Below are positions 52,336 to 60,824 of a DNA stretch of 64,000 bases, piece by piece. The position numbers and the translations under genes are program-made. Within the stretch, counting starts at the first letter, position 1, and each line of letters starts with the position of its first letter. The notes beneath the pieces are model-generated. The model ran no database searches. It worked only from the letters and a program-made list of their open reading frames with translations, and was not told where the DNA came from. Origin of the DNA: Streptomyces parvus (GTDB taxonomy: Bacteria; Actinomycetota; Actinomycetes; Streptomycetales; Streptomycetaceae); assembly GCF_014648875.1 (NCBI RefSeq), contig NZ_BMRY01000001.1:851304-915303 (forward strand). The letters run 5' to 3'.

Positions 52336-53019
52336 ATGGACGCGGTCAAGGGTTCCGACGGACAGCACGCCAAACGCCCCGGCAAGAGGGACGAGCGCTC
52401 GCGGCGCACCCGCGAGAAGATCGTCGCGGCGGCGCTGGAGCTGTTCGTGGCGCAGGGGTACGGGGCGACCAGCCTTCAGGAGGTCGCGGATCGCGCGGGT
52501 GTGGCCGTCCAGACCGTGTACTTCGTGTTCCGGAACAAGCGCACGCTGTTCAAGGACGTCGTCGACACGGCGATCGCGGGCGACGTCGAACCGGTCGCCA
52601 CGATGGACCGCGACTGGTTCCGCGCGGCGTGCGCCGAGCCGACCGCGGCCGGACAACTGCGCGCCCACGTGCGGGGCGTGCGCGACATCCTCGGCCGGGT
52701 CGCCCCGGTCATCCCGCTGATCGCGGCCGCGGCGGCCACGGACCCGGAGATCGCCGCGCAGTGGCCGGCCGACCCCGACCCGCGCTACACGGTTCAGCAC
52801 GCCGCGGCGGAGGTGCTGACCTCCAAGCCCGACGCCCGCCCCGACGTCGGCACCGCCCGCGCCGCCGACCTGCTGTACGGGCTGCTCAGCCCCGAGCTGT
52901 ACCTGATCTTCACCCGCGACCGGGGCTGGTCCCCGGAAGCCTGGGAGGCATGGGCCCGCGCGGCCCTGCTGGCCCAGCTCTGCGAGGCCCCGGAGCAGAC
53001 GGCCGGCCCGGACGACTGA
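52336..53019 (+). CDS. TetR-family transcriptional regulator
   Basis: 227 residues. The N-terminal HTH is typical: RTREKIVAAALELFVAQGYGATSLQEVADRAG with VAVQTVYFVFRNK as recognition helix. The rest is a helical ligand-binding domain (VAPVIPLIAAAAATDPEIAAQW). ATG 52336 follows a spacer with palindromic ACTCTA elements. Its 3' end is 9 bp from the convergent HTH gene. Probably autoregulated and controls the divergent methyltransferase. Confidence 0.92.
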   Translation: MDAVKGSDGQHAKRPGKRDERSRRTREKIVAAALELFVAQGYGATSLQEVADRAGVAVQTVYFVFRNKRTLFKDVVDTAIAGDVEPVATMDRDWFRAACAEPTAAGQLRAHVRGVRDILGRVAPVIPLIAAAAATDPEIAAQWPADPDPRYTVQHAAAEVLTSKPDARPDVGTARAADLLYGLLSPELYLIFTRDRGWSPEAWEAWARAALLAQLCEAPEQTAGPDD

Positions 53020-53028
53020 CCGGCCGCC

Positions 53029-54084
53029 TCACGCGCTGATCAGGCCGGGCTCGTCGGCGTACGCACGCGCGTCGCGGCACCCTCGGCAGCACCCCGGCAC
53101 GGACGACCGGAAGGCCCGGTCGCAGTCGTCGCAGTTCTGGAGCGGGACGACGGGCACGGCGGCGGGCAGGGGCGGCGGGAGCAGCGTGGCGAGCCGGTGC
53201 CGCAGCAGTTTGGCGGGATGCCGGAGGGGAGCGGGCGGATCATCCGTGATCGCCGCCCGTACGGCATCCGGCCGCGCTCCGCGCTCCAGCCAGGCGGCGA
53301 CCCCGGGAACGAGCCCGCGTACGTCCTCCTCGGAGAGGAGGAACAGGGGCGCGGTCTTGGGGAGCCCGGCGAGCAGATCGGCCGCAGCCGCGTACAGGGC
53401 TTCGGTGGGCTGCTGCGGAGCGGGCAGCGGCAGGCGGGGCTTACGGGGAGCGGTGGGGGTCGGCACGAGGCGGGGACCGGGGACGGGGTCAACAGGCACG
53501 GGCACGGGCACCGGCTCAGGTGCGGCTACGCGTGCGGGCGCCGGCTCCAGCACGGGTACGGCTACGCGTACGGGCTCAGGCTCCGGCACAGGTACGCGTA
53601 CCGGCTCAGCGGCAGCCACGGGCACAGGCTCAGGGACAGCCACCGGCACAGGCACAGGCTCAGCGGCAGCCACAGGAGCAGCCGCAGCCACAGCGGGAAC
53701 CACGGGCGCAGCCACAGCCGCACGCACGCGCCCCCGGGCCGCCGCCTCCGGGTGGTTGTACGACTCCGTACGCGTGGCGAGCTTCCCGCCCCCGGCCCGC
53801 ACCCGGGTGCGGCGCAGGAACCCGTGCTCCTCCAGCTCCCGCAGCGCGGCGGCGATACGGACCTCGCTCTCGGGGAAGCGCTCGGCGAGCGCCTTGACGC
53901 CGACGCGTCGCCCGTCGGGCAGCGACTGGATGTGGGTGCCAACGCCGATCGCCAGCAGGGACATGCCCCGGTGCTGGGAGAGCCGGTTGGAGATGATCGT
54001 GTAGCCGTCGGTGAGCCGGATGTTGATGTGTACGACTCCGGCGGACGGGGCGCGCGAGGGAGCGCTAACCTGCTGGGTATCCAT
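53029..54084 (-). CDS. Winged-helix protein with Val/Pro/Glu repeats and Cys-rich tail
   Basis: 351 residues. An N-terminal winged HTH (HRGMSLLAIGVGTHIQSLPDG, VGVKALAERFPESEVRIAAALRELEEHGF parts) resembles helix-turn-helix proteins encoded by many Streptomyces. About 100 residues of VPVPEPV-type low-complexity repeats separate it from a helical segment and a C-terminal Cys cluster CDDCDRAF...GCCRGC, which probably binds zinc. ATG 54084. Convergent with tetR and divergent from the SUKH gene across 415 bp. DNA-binding role likely; target unknown. Confidence 0.78.
   Translation of the reverse strand: MDTQQVSAPSRAPSAGVVHINIRLTDGYTIISNRLSQHRGMSLLAIGVGTHIQSLPDGRRVGVKALAERFPESEVRIAAALRELEEHGFLRRTRVRAGGGKLATRTESYNHPEAAARGRVRAAVAAPVVPAVAAAAPVAAAEPVPVPVAVPEPVPVAAAEPVRVPVPEPEPVRVAVPVLEPAPARVAAPEPVPVPVPVDPVPGPRLVPTPTAPRKPRLPLPAPQQPTEALYAAAADLLAGLPKTAPLFLLSEEDVRGLVPGVAAWLERGARPDAVRAAITDDPPAPLRHPAKLLRHRLATLLPPPLPAAVPVVPLQNCDDCDRAFRSSVPGCCRGCRDARAYADEPGLISA
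53490..53745. repeat. Low-complexity repeats coding Val/Pro/Glu/Ala
   Basis: GGCACAGGC/GGCTCAGGC/GCAGCCACAG-type 6- to 12-base units in frame with the HTH protein, coding its flexible linker. Confidence 0.6.
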
Positions 54085-54499
54085 CGGGAAGTGGTCTCTT
54101 CCTTGGTGGTGAGGCCTTCGGTCGGGATGCCAGTCCCGGCCGGGGGCCGTCTCATGTCTGGTGTGGTGGTCAGCGTGAGCATATGCCCGCCAACAGGGCC
54201 AAAATCCAGCTCGGTTAGCACACTTCACCCATGTGAGTGATCGCGCCTCCCCCGAGCTGACCGGGACCCGCAGAGGTCAACCCGGGGGGGTTGGGTTGGG
54301 TTATTTCTCCAGTGATCAAAGACGGGTAATCAAAAGCTTTTACGTCGTGGGTCACCACGTCGCGGCCCGCCACGTCGTGGACCACCACGTCGCGGCTGTC
54401 ACGATCCGGTGAGCGCCACCTCGGCTTCACCCCGGCCGCCTGGGCGGACTTCGTCGCCCCGCTCTCCCACGCTCGTGCCGCCCCCCGTACGGTCTGGGC
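54085..54499. other. Divergent spacer between HTH and SUKH genes
   Basis: 415 bp without a gene. It contains a G/T-rich run (54284-54302), an AT-rich stretch with TGATCAAAG and GTAATCAAAAG (54313-54341) suited to a promoter, and the tandem hairpin-forming repeat at 54342-54400. Confidence 0.6.
54342..54400. repeat. Two 29-30-bp tandem repeats, each self-complementary
   Basis: Copies at 54342-54371 and 54372-54400 share ACGTCGTGG and CACCACGTCGCGGC. Within each, ACGTCGTGG pairs with CCACGT, so the RNA or single strand could fold into two adjacent hairpins. Confidence 0.65.
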
Positions 54500-55909
54500 G
54501 TGGCTACTCAGAGACCCCCTCGACGTTCGATAGATGATTTCGCGACCTGGCACCCCGTGCTGGGGCTCCTGCGGGCCGCCAAGGCGGGCAAAGCGGCCAA
54601 GGCGGGTGCAGATCCCGTCCGTGTGTCAGGTCGCATCGGACACGGCGGTTGGAGTCTGGGCCTCCCTCGCCCGGTGCCACCGCGCGGTCGGGCTGCCCGG
54701 TCCGAGGACATACAGGACGAGATCGACGCGGTGGAGCGGGTGCAGACGGCGCTGGCGGAGGCCGGTGTCGACGACGTCTCGTTCTCGGCGAAGATCGACC
54801 CGGCCGGGACGGCCGTACTTCGTCTGCTCGGCCCCAGCCCGGCGGTGGAACCCGGAATCGGAACCGCTCATCCCGGTGCGCTCATCCTCGTCGAAGGCGC
54901 TCTTCCCGAGCCCTGGCGCCGCCTCCCCGACGCGGCGCACGAAGCGGGGCCCGCCTCCTCGGCGGACCCGGAGTCGCTGGAGCGGACGCTGCGGGAACGG
55001 CTGCCCGACGCCATCGGCGCGACGGAGGAGGAGATCGCCGCCGCCGAGGCACGCCTGGGCGTCCGCCTGCCCGAGGAACTCAAGGCGCTCTACCGGGTGA
55101 CCCGGGCGCGCTGGGAGGACTGGGGCGACGACTACGAGACCGCGGTCGGTGTCTTCGAAGCGGCGCGCTGCGAACTCTCCCCCGTGGACGAGCTGTACAT
55201 CGCCGAGGCTTCGACCCGCCACTGCCACTGGGAGCACGCTGCCATGGAGGCGGTCGTCACGCGCCCCGACGCCGCGGTGCAGGGCCTCGTCGGGTCACCC
55301 GGGTGGATCGTCTTCGGCGAGAACGGCGGCGGAGACCAACTGGCGGTCGACCTGACGCCCGGCCCGCGTGGACACGCCGGGCAGATCATCCTGATCAGCC
55401 ACGAGGAGAGCGTCGGCGCCGAGTTGTTGGCCGACTCGCTCACCGACTGGATCCTGGACCGGGAGAGGCGCGGGCACCGGCACCGCGGCGAGGAGCCACC
55501 ACGCGTGGCCCACGTCAACCACGCGAGCATCAAGAGCGTGCGGGAAGCCGCCCACCCCGGTTTGGAGGTCCTCTCGATCGGAGTGTGGGACGGCGCACCG
55601 TTCAGCCTCGCCCCGGTCATCGGACTGCCCCGCCTGCGTACCCTGTGCGCGTACGCGGGTACGCTCGCCGACCCGCTGGAGATCGCCGAGCTCACCGGCC
55701 TGGAGTTCCTGCAACTCTGCCCGCAGGACTGGCGCGTCCTCCTGGACGCCGGAGCCGTCCCCCGGAGCCTGTCGGCCGCGTCCATCACGGCGTACGGCGA
55801 CCAGGACCCCTTGACCGTCGTGGCCATCGCCAACGAGATCCTGGCTCTCTGGGACCGGCCCCGGATCATCCAGACCGTCCTGGAGGGAGACCTCGGGCCC
55901 CTCGCGTAG
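54500..55909 (+). CDS. SMI1/KNR4 (SUKH) domain protein
   Basis: 469 residues. The SUKH domain spans about 165-310: GATEEEIAAAEARLGVRLPEELKALYR at the start and VGSPGWIVFGENGGGDQLAVDL as the core, followed by ILISHEE. A leucine-rich-like C-terminal part (LEVLSIGVW, LRTLCAYAG, LEFLQLCPQ) gives short repeats. SUKH proteins serve as toxin immunity proteins or general binding modules; no toxin gene is adjacent, so role is open. GTG 54500 with a weak ribosome site. Confidence 0.83.
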   Translation: MATQRPPRRSIDDFATWHPVLGLLRAAKAGKAAKAGADPVRVSGRIGHGGWSLGLPRPVPPRGRAARSEDIQDEIDAVERVQTALAEAGVDDVSFSAKIDPAGTAVLRLLGPSPAVEPGIGTAHPGALILVEGALPEPWRRLPDAAHEAGPASSADPESLERTLRERLPDAIGATEEEIAAAEARLGVRLPEELKALYRVTRARWEDWGDDYETAVGVFEAARCELSPVDELYIAEASTRHCHWEHAAMEAVVTRPDAAVQGLVGSPGWIVFGENGGGDQLAVDLTPGPRGHAGQIILISHEESVGAELLADSLTDWILDRERRGHRHRGEEPPRVAHVNHASIKSVREAAHPGLEVLSIGVWDGAPFSLAPVIGLPRLRTLCAYAGTLADPLEIAELTGLEFLQLCPQDWRVLLDAGAVPRSLSAASITAYGDQDPLTVVAIANEILALWDRPRIIQTVLEGDLGPLA

Positions 55910-56168
55910 GCAGGCGGAACGGGGCGGGTACCGATGTTCCGCAGCCCCCGAAACTCCCCGGCGTACACCGCACCCGGGGTGCTAGCCTCCCGTTCCGATC
56001 ATCACATCGCCCATCCCTCCGGCCCCGCCCCGCCCACTCGCTCTGCCGCCCCCCCTGCTGTCTCCCTGTCATCCCCCTGCCGTCACCTGCCCGTTCGTCG
56101 ACACGCCGCGCGCTCCCCGCGCCCGGCCCCCCACCGGTCGCGTCCGCAGCCCGTATCCGAGGACCGAC

Positions 56169-57116
56169 GTGTCTCCGACCGCACCCGACCTGATCCGCGC
56201 GGAGTTCGACCGCTGCCGCCAGATCCCCTCCCTCGTGGACCTCCGTACCGCCGTACGCGGCAACGACTGGGACACCGTGCAGGCCTACTTCGACTTCCTG
56301 GAGGACGAGGACGAACGGGCCGTGGCCGCGGGCCTCGTCGCCGACCTCAGCTCCTCCGAGCGCTTCCTGGAGCACCAGGTCGCCGCCCATGGGTCACCGC
56401 TGGCCCGCACCCTGCTCGCCGCCCGCTACATCGACGTCGGCTGGGACATCCGCAGCTCGTACACGGCGGAGCACGTGTCGCGCGAGCAGTTCCAGCAGTT
56501 CCACGGCTGGCTGCGGCGGGCCGAGCAGTTGCTGATCGGCGTGTGTGCCGACGAACCCGCGTACGCCCTCGCCTGGTCGTACCGGCTGACGACCGCCCGG
56601 GGTCTGGAGCTCGGGGCGAGCGAGGCGCGGCGGCGGTACGACCGGCTGGCCGAGCACCACCCGCACCACATCCAGGCGCAGATCCTGCTGCTCCAGCAGC
56701 TGTGCCCCAAGTGGGGAGGGAGCTGGGAGGAGGCGTTCGGGTTCGCCCGGGCGTGCCTGGACGCGGCGCCCGCCGGGAGTCATGCGGGCCGGCTGGTCGT
56801 ACAGGTGCACCTGGAACGCTGGCTGGACGACAGTGACGACCGGCCCAGCGACTACCTGCGCGCGAACGAGGTGCGCGACGACGTCCTGGCCGCGGCCGAC
56901 CGTTCCGTACGGCACCCGGACTACCGGCCGGGCTTCCACTGGGTGGGCGACCACAACGACTTCGCGGGTGCGCTGAGTCTGGGCGGTCACTACCGGGAGG
57001 CCGCCCCGTTCTTCCGCACGCTCGGGGACAAGGCCACCGAGTACCCCTGGGCCTACTACGGCGACCGGGAAGTGCAATTCCTCAAGCACCGCAGACGCGC
57101 GATGGCGAAGGGCTGA
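56169..57116 (+). CDS. DUF4034-like helical repeat protein
   Basis: 315 residues, all-helical. RGLELGASEARRRYDRLAEHHPHHIQAQ and the segment CPKWGGSWEEAFGFARA match what I know of DUF4034 proteins, which have TPR-like repeats and no assigned function. GTG 56169 with GAGGA six bases upstream. The M16-like gene follows after 7 bp, so they form an operon. The 259-bp spacer upstream contains no other gene. Confidence 0.78.
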   Translation: MSPTAPDLIRAEFDRCRQIPSLVDLRTAVRGNDWDTVQAYFDFLEDEDERAVAAGLVADLSSSERFLEHQVAAHGSPLARTLLAARYIDVGWDIRSSYTAEHVSREQFQQFHGWLRRAEQLLIGVCADEPAYALAWSYRLTTARGLELGASEARRRYDRLAEHHPHHIQAQILLLQQLCPKWGGSWEEAFGFARACLDAAPAGSHAGRLVVQVHLERWLDDSDDRPSDYLRANEVRDDVLAAADRSVRHPDYRPGFHWVGDHNDFAGALSLGGHYREAAPFFRTLGDKATEYPWAYYGDREVQFLKHRRRAMAKG

Positions 57117-57123
57117 ACCGACG

Positions 57124-58743
57124 ATGACGCAGCAGACCGACGGCCCCGCCGCCACCACGACGCCGGAAGGCATGCCGACCGTGGACGGTGCATCCACCGG
57201 GTCCGGGTTCATCACCAGCACCGAGGTCGACCGCATCCCGACCCTGCTGGCGCCCACGTCCGGGGGCGGCCCAGTCACCGCGGGGCTGTACTTCCGGGTC
57301 GGTGCCGCCGACGAGACGCTGGCCACGGCCGGCCTCACCCACCTCGTGGAACACCTGGCACTGCACCGGCACGGCGTCTCGGACCTGCACTACAACGGGT
57401 CCACCGCCGCCACCCACACCCACTTCGTGGTCTCCGGCACCCCGGAGGAGGTCGTCGCCTACCTCAACGGCGTCTGCGCCTCCCTGCGGGACCTGCCGGT
57501 CGAACGCCTCGCCACCGAGCGGGAGATCCTGCGCACCGAGCAGGCGGGCCGCGGCCGGGGCCCCAACCACCAACTGCCGCTGTGGCGTTACGGGGCACGC
57601 GGCTACGGCCTCGCCAGCTACCCGGAGTACGGCACCCTGCATCTGACGGCCGACGCGGTCCGCGACTGGGCCGCGACCTGGTTCACCCGGGACAACGCGG
57701 TCCTGTGGATGACCGGCGACACCGTGCCGGAGGGCCTGGACCTGACCCTGCCCGCCGGACGGCGGCAGCCGCTGCCCGCGCCCACCTCGGCCCTGCCCGT
57801 CACCCCCGCCTACCTCACGGGCGGCAGCGGCGGAGTGGTCCTGGACGGCATCGTGCGGCGCAGCACGGCGGCCGCCCTCTTCGCGGAGGTGCTGGGCCGG
57901 GCGCTCTTCACCGACCTGCGGCAGAAGGGCGGTTACTCCTACACCGCCGACTGCGGCTACCACCCACGCGACACCGACCACGCGACCATCACCGCCTACG
58001 CGGACGCGCTGCCGCAGAAGCAGGACGCGGTGGTCGGCGGCTTCATCGACGTACTGGCCCGGCTGCGGGCCGGGACCATCGACCAGGCCGAACTGGACTC
58101 GGCGCGGACGAAGTTCCTCAAGCAGTACGAGATCCCGGACATCGGCGCGGCCTCGCTGCCCTCGTACGCGCTGAACATGCTCATGGGGCACGAGAACCTC
58201 ACCCCGGACGAGCACCGGGCGCAGCTGGCCGCTGTCACCGTCGAGGACCTGCGCGACGTGGCCCGCGAACTGTACGACTCCGCGCTGATCCAGGTGCCGG
58301 GGCGGGGGGTGGACTGGGCGGGCTTCACCGAGGCGCCCCAGTGGTCGGGCCCGTCGTTCGGCCCCGAACCGCTCGGCACCGTGCACCGGTCCCGGGCGAG
58401 CGACGCCGTGAGCCTGGCCGTCGGACGGGAGGCCGTCACCCTGTCCACCCCCCGCGGGCGGATCGCCGTACGGTACGACGCGTGCGCCGCGATGCGCGTC
58501 TTCCCGGACGGAGCCCGGCACCTCATCGGCTTCGACGCGTTCGTGGTGGAGGTGGAGCCGACGCTGTACGCCAAGCTCACCCCGGACCGGATGGCGCCCA
58601 TCGACGCGGCGGTCCCGGCCGCCGCCGTCGTCCCGATGCCGGAGCGCGACCCCGACGAGATCCCGCAGCCGGCCGCGCGACGCGGCGGGCTGAAGGGCCG
58701 GGCCCTGGGGATGCTGCGCTCGCTGCGCCCGGGACGCGGCTGA
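57124..58743 (+). CDS. M16 metallopeptidase-like protein with C-terminal PH-like domain
   Basis: 539 residues. The inverted zinc motif is intact: H73-L-V-E76-H77 (GLTHLVEHLAL), with a candidate third Glu in RLATEREILRTE. The second, inactive half follows with R/Y pair motif DLRQKGGYSYTADCGY. Residues about 420-505 form a beta-rich module (AVGREAVTLSTPRGRIAVRYD, LIGFDAFVVEVEPT) that looks like a bacterial PH-type domain. No signal peptide. It follows the DUF4034-like gene and is itself followed by tandem repeats of its own 3' end. Confidence 0.83.
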   Translation: MTQQTDGPAATTTPEGMPTVDGASTGSGFITSTEVDRIPTLLAPTSGGGPVTAGLYFRVGAADETLATAGLTHLVEHLALHRHGVSDLHYNGSTAATHTHFVVSGTPEEVVAYLNGVCASLRDLPVERLATEREILRTEQAGRGRGPNHQLPLWRYGARGYGLASYPEYGTLHLTADAVRDWAATWFTRDNAVLWMTGDTVPEGLDLTLPAGRRQPLPAPTSALPVTPAYLTGGSGGVVLDGIVRRSTAAALFAEVLGRALFTDLRQKGGYSYTADCGYHPRDTDHATITAYADALPQKQDAVVGGFIDVLARLRAGTIDQAELDSARTKFLKQYEIPDIGAASLPSYALNMLMGHENLTPDEHRAQLAAVTVEDLRDVARELYDSALIQVPGRGVDWAGFTEAPQWSGPSFGPEPLGTVHRSRASDAVSLAVGREAVTLSTPRGRIAVRYDACAAMRVFPDGARHLIGFDAFVVEVEPTLYAKLTPDRMAPIDAAVPAAAVVPMPERDPDEIPQPAARRGGLKGRALGMLRSLRPGRG

Positions 58744-58857
58744 GGGACTGGGGCGCCAGGACGCGGCTGAGGGACTGGGGCCGGGAGGCGGCCGAGGGTT
58801 TGGGGCCAGGACGCGGCCGAGGGTTCGCGACCGGGACGCGGCTGGAGGGCGGGGCCG
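58732..58857. repeat. 25-27-bp degenerate tandem repeat from the M16 stop codon
   Basis: Units beginning GGACGCGGCTGAGGGACTGG start at 58732, 58759, 58784 and 58809 and a partial one at 58834. The first covers the last four codons and the TGA of the M16-like gene. Confidence 0.85.
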
Positions 58858-58914
58858 GCCGGGCCCGGCAGCGGCCCGGCCTTCTCGCTGCTCCAGAGGC
58901 ACCCCTGAACCACA

Positions 58915-58972
58915 CCGGAAGCCGTGAACCCTTCCGGAACCCGTGAACCTCCCGGAACCCGTGAACCTTTCC
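58915..58972. repeat. 18-19-bp tandem repeat before the ECF sigma gene
   Basis: CCGGAACCCGTGAACC-type units start at 58915, 58934 and 58952. They lie 60-115 bp upstream of the sigma start codon. Confidence 0.75.
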
Positions 58973-59029
58973 GCCCGCTGCGGACAACAGGGGTGACAGA
59001 CACACCGACCGACGCACCCTGGAGGCGCA

Positions 59030-59698
59030 GTGACCGGACCACCTCCGGCCCGGCCGGGCACCGTGGGGCCCGGCAGAGACGACGGCAGGGACGACGCCGA
59101 CGTCATCGCCCAGTCGCTCGACGAGCCCGAACTGTTCGCCGGGCTCTACGACCGGCACGCCCCGGACATCCACCGCTACGCCGCCCGCCGCCTCGGGGAG
59201 GGCGCGGCGGACGACATCACGGCGGAGACGTTCCTCATCGCGTTCCGCACCCGGGCCCGCTACGACACGGCCCACCGGCTGGCCCGGCCCTGGCTGTACG
59301 GCATCGCGGCCAATCTGATCGGCAAGCACCGCCGCACCGAGGTCCGCGCGCTGAAGGCGCTGGCCCGGACGGGGCACGACCCGGTCGCCGCGTCGTGGAG
59401 CGACCGCTCCGACGACCGGATCGCCGTGCAGGCCCCGCTCGCGGGCGCGCTGGCGGCGCTGTCGCCCGGTGACCGGCACGTCCTGCTGCTGGTCGCGTGG
59501 GCGGACCTCGGCTACCAGGAGGTGGCCGAGGCGCTGCGGATACCGCTGGGCACGGTGAGGTCCCGGCTGAACCGGGCCCGCCGCAAGGTCCGCGCGGCCC
59601 TGAGCACCGACCCCGCGTTCACGTCGGCGCTCGACTCGGCGCTCGACGCATCGCCTGCCACGGCCGGACAGGAGCTGAGCCCGTCATGGACGAAATGA
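59030..59698 (+). CDS. ECF sigma factor
   Basis: 222 residues. Region 2: ELFAGLYDRHAPDIHRYAARRLGEGAADDITAETFLIAF in outline; region 4: LSPGDRHVLLLVAWADLGYQEVAEALRIPLGTVRSRLNRARRKV. GTG 59030 with GGAGG five bases upstream. It overlaps the next gene by 13 bp, which encodes a membrane protein that probably acts as its regulator. The promoter region contains tandem repeats. Confidence 0.9.
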   Translation: MTGPPPARPGTVGPGRDDGRDDADVIAQSLDEPELFAGLYDRHAPDIHRYAARRLGEGAADDITAETFLIAFRTRARYDTAHRLARPWLYGIAANLIGKHRRTEVRALKALARTGHDPVAASWSDRSDDRIAVQAPLAGALAALSPGDRHVLLLVAWADLGYQEVAEALRIPLGTVRSRLNRARRKVRAALSTDPAFTSALDSALDASPATAGQELSPSWTK

Positions 59699-60678
59699 CC
59701 CGGCTGCGGGAGCTGCGCGCCGACGCCCCCGTACCCGACCGGGCCACGCTGGCCCCCGGCCGCAAGCGGCTGACCGAGGCCATCGAGGGCAGGAGCCGCC
59801 GCACGCTCCGGCTGCGGGCCGACTGGCGCATCGCCTCGCTCGGCGCGGTGGTGGCGATCACCGCGGCGGCGCTCTTCGTGACGCAGATCGTCGACACCTC
59901 GGGCCCCCGGCAGTCGGGTCCGGCGACGGTGGCGGGCGACCTCGACCTGTCGAGCCCGGCCGCCGCCCTGGGGGAGGCCGCCGACTTCCTGGAGCGGCAG
60001 GAGGTGCCTCCGGAGCCGCGGAACGACCAGTGGATCTATCTCCGGGAGGAGAACCCGGACCAGGAGAAGCAGTGGAAGGAGGTGCCCGCCGAGATCCGGG
60101 AGGAAATGTCCATGTCCTACAGCCCCGACTCCTGGATCCCGTACGACGACAAGGCCGCGGAGAACGACGAGTCCGACACGGACTACCGGACCGCCCGCGA
60201 GTCCTACCGGATCGCCGCCGGACTGCCGGAAGACCCGGAGGCGCTCCTCGCGGAGCTGCGGAAGGTCTTCCCCACCGGCGACGGGTCCAACGGCCCTCGG
60301 GAGGACAAGGACGCCCACAGCTTCCGCGCGCTGACCGTCCTCCTGCAGTCGTACCCGCTCCCACCTGACGCGCTGGCCCGGATCTACCGGGCGATGGCCA
60401 CGGTCAAGGGCATCGGCGTGACCGACCACCTGATCCGGGACGCCAGCGGCCGCCAGGTCATCGCCGTGACCCGCGCGTACGACGCGAACACCCGGAGCGA
60501 GATCCTGCTGGACCCGGTGGACTACAGCTACGCGGGCCAGCGGGACGTCGTCACCAGAACGTATGAGTTCTCCGGGGGCGACGGCACACCCCCCACGGTC
60601 TACAAGCGCGGCGACCTGCTGATGGACGTCGCGAGGACCAGGGCGGCCGTGGTCGACGCCAAGGGCCAGAAGCCCTGA
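59686..60678 (+). CDS. CU044_5270-family membrane partner of the ECF sigma
   Basis: 330 residues. A cytoplasmic start (LRELRADAPVPDRATLAPGRKRL), one helix (IASLGAVVAITAAALFVTQI) and a large outer domain. The DAPxPD...PGR start and position after an ECF gene are typical of the CU044_5270 family, thought to act as sigma-linked sensors. The 13-bp overlap implies coupled translation. The hairpin at 60704-60748 ends the operon. Confidence 0.87.
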   Translation: MDEMTRLRELRADAPVPDRATLAPGRKRLTEAIEGRSRRTLRLRADWRIASLGAVVAITAAALFVTQIVDTSGPRQSGPATVAGDLDLSSPAAALGEAADFLERQEVPPEPRNDQWIYLREENPDQEKQWKEVPAEIREEMSMSYSPDSWIPYDDKAAENDESDTDYRTARESYRIAAGLPEDPEALLAELRKVFPTGDGSNGPREDKDAHSFRALTVLLQSYPLPPDALARIYRAMATVKGIGVTDHLIRDASGRQVIAVTRAYDANTRSEILLDPVDYSYAGQRDVVTRTYEFSGGDGTPPTVYKRGDLLMDVARTRAAVVDAKGQKP

Positions 60679-60703
60679 CCGTACGTCTCACACGAAACCC
60701 GGG

Positions 60704-60748
60704 CGTGGGCCCGGTGTCCGGCACAGGGGAGCGGACACCGGGCCCACG
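60704..60748. terminator. Hairpin terminator
   Basis: Perfect 17-bp stem (60704-60720 with 60732-60748) and an 11-base loop, 26 bp after the sigma-partner stop codon. Confidence 0.92.
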
Positions 60749-60824
60749 TCCGTTGCGGGGGACCCCGCCACCCACGTGACCGACCCCACCCCCCACTCCG
60801 TTGAAACTCCCGCAACAATGAAGG

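Noticed and set aside
53520..53897. Plus-strand ORFs made of Arg/Ala/Gln repeats
   Set aside because: Complement of the low-complexity linker of the HTH protein.
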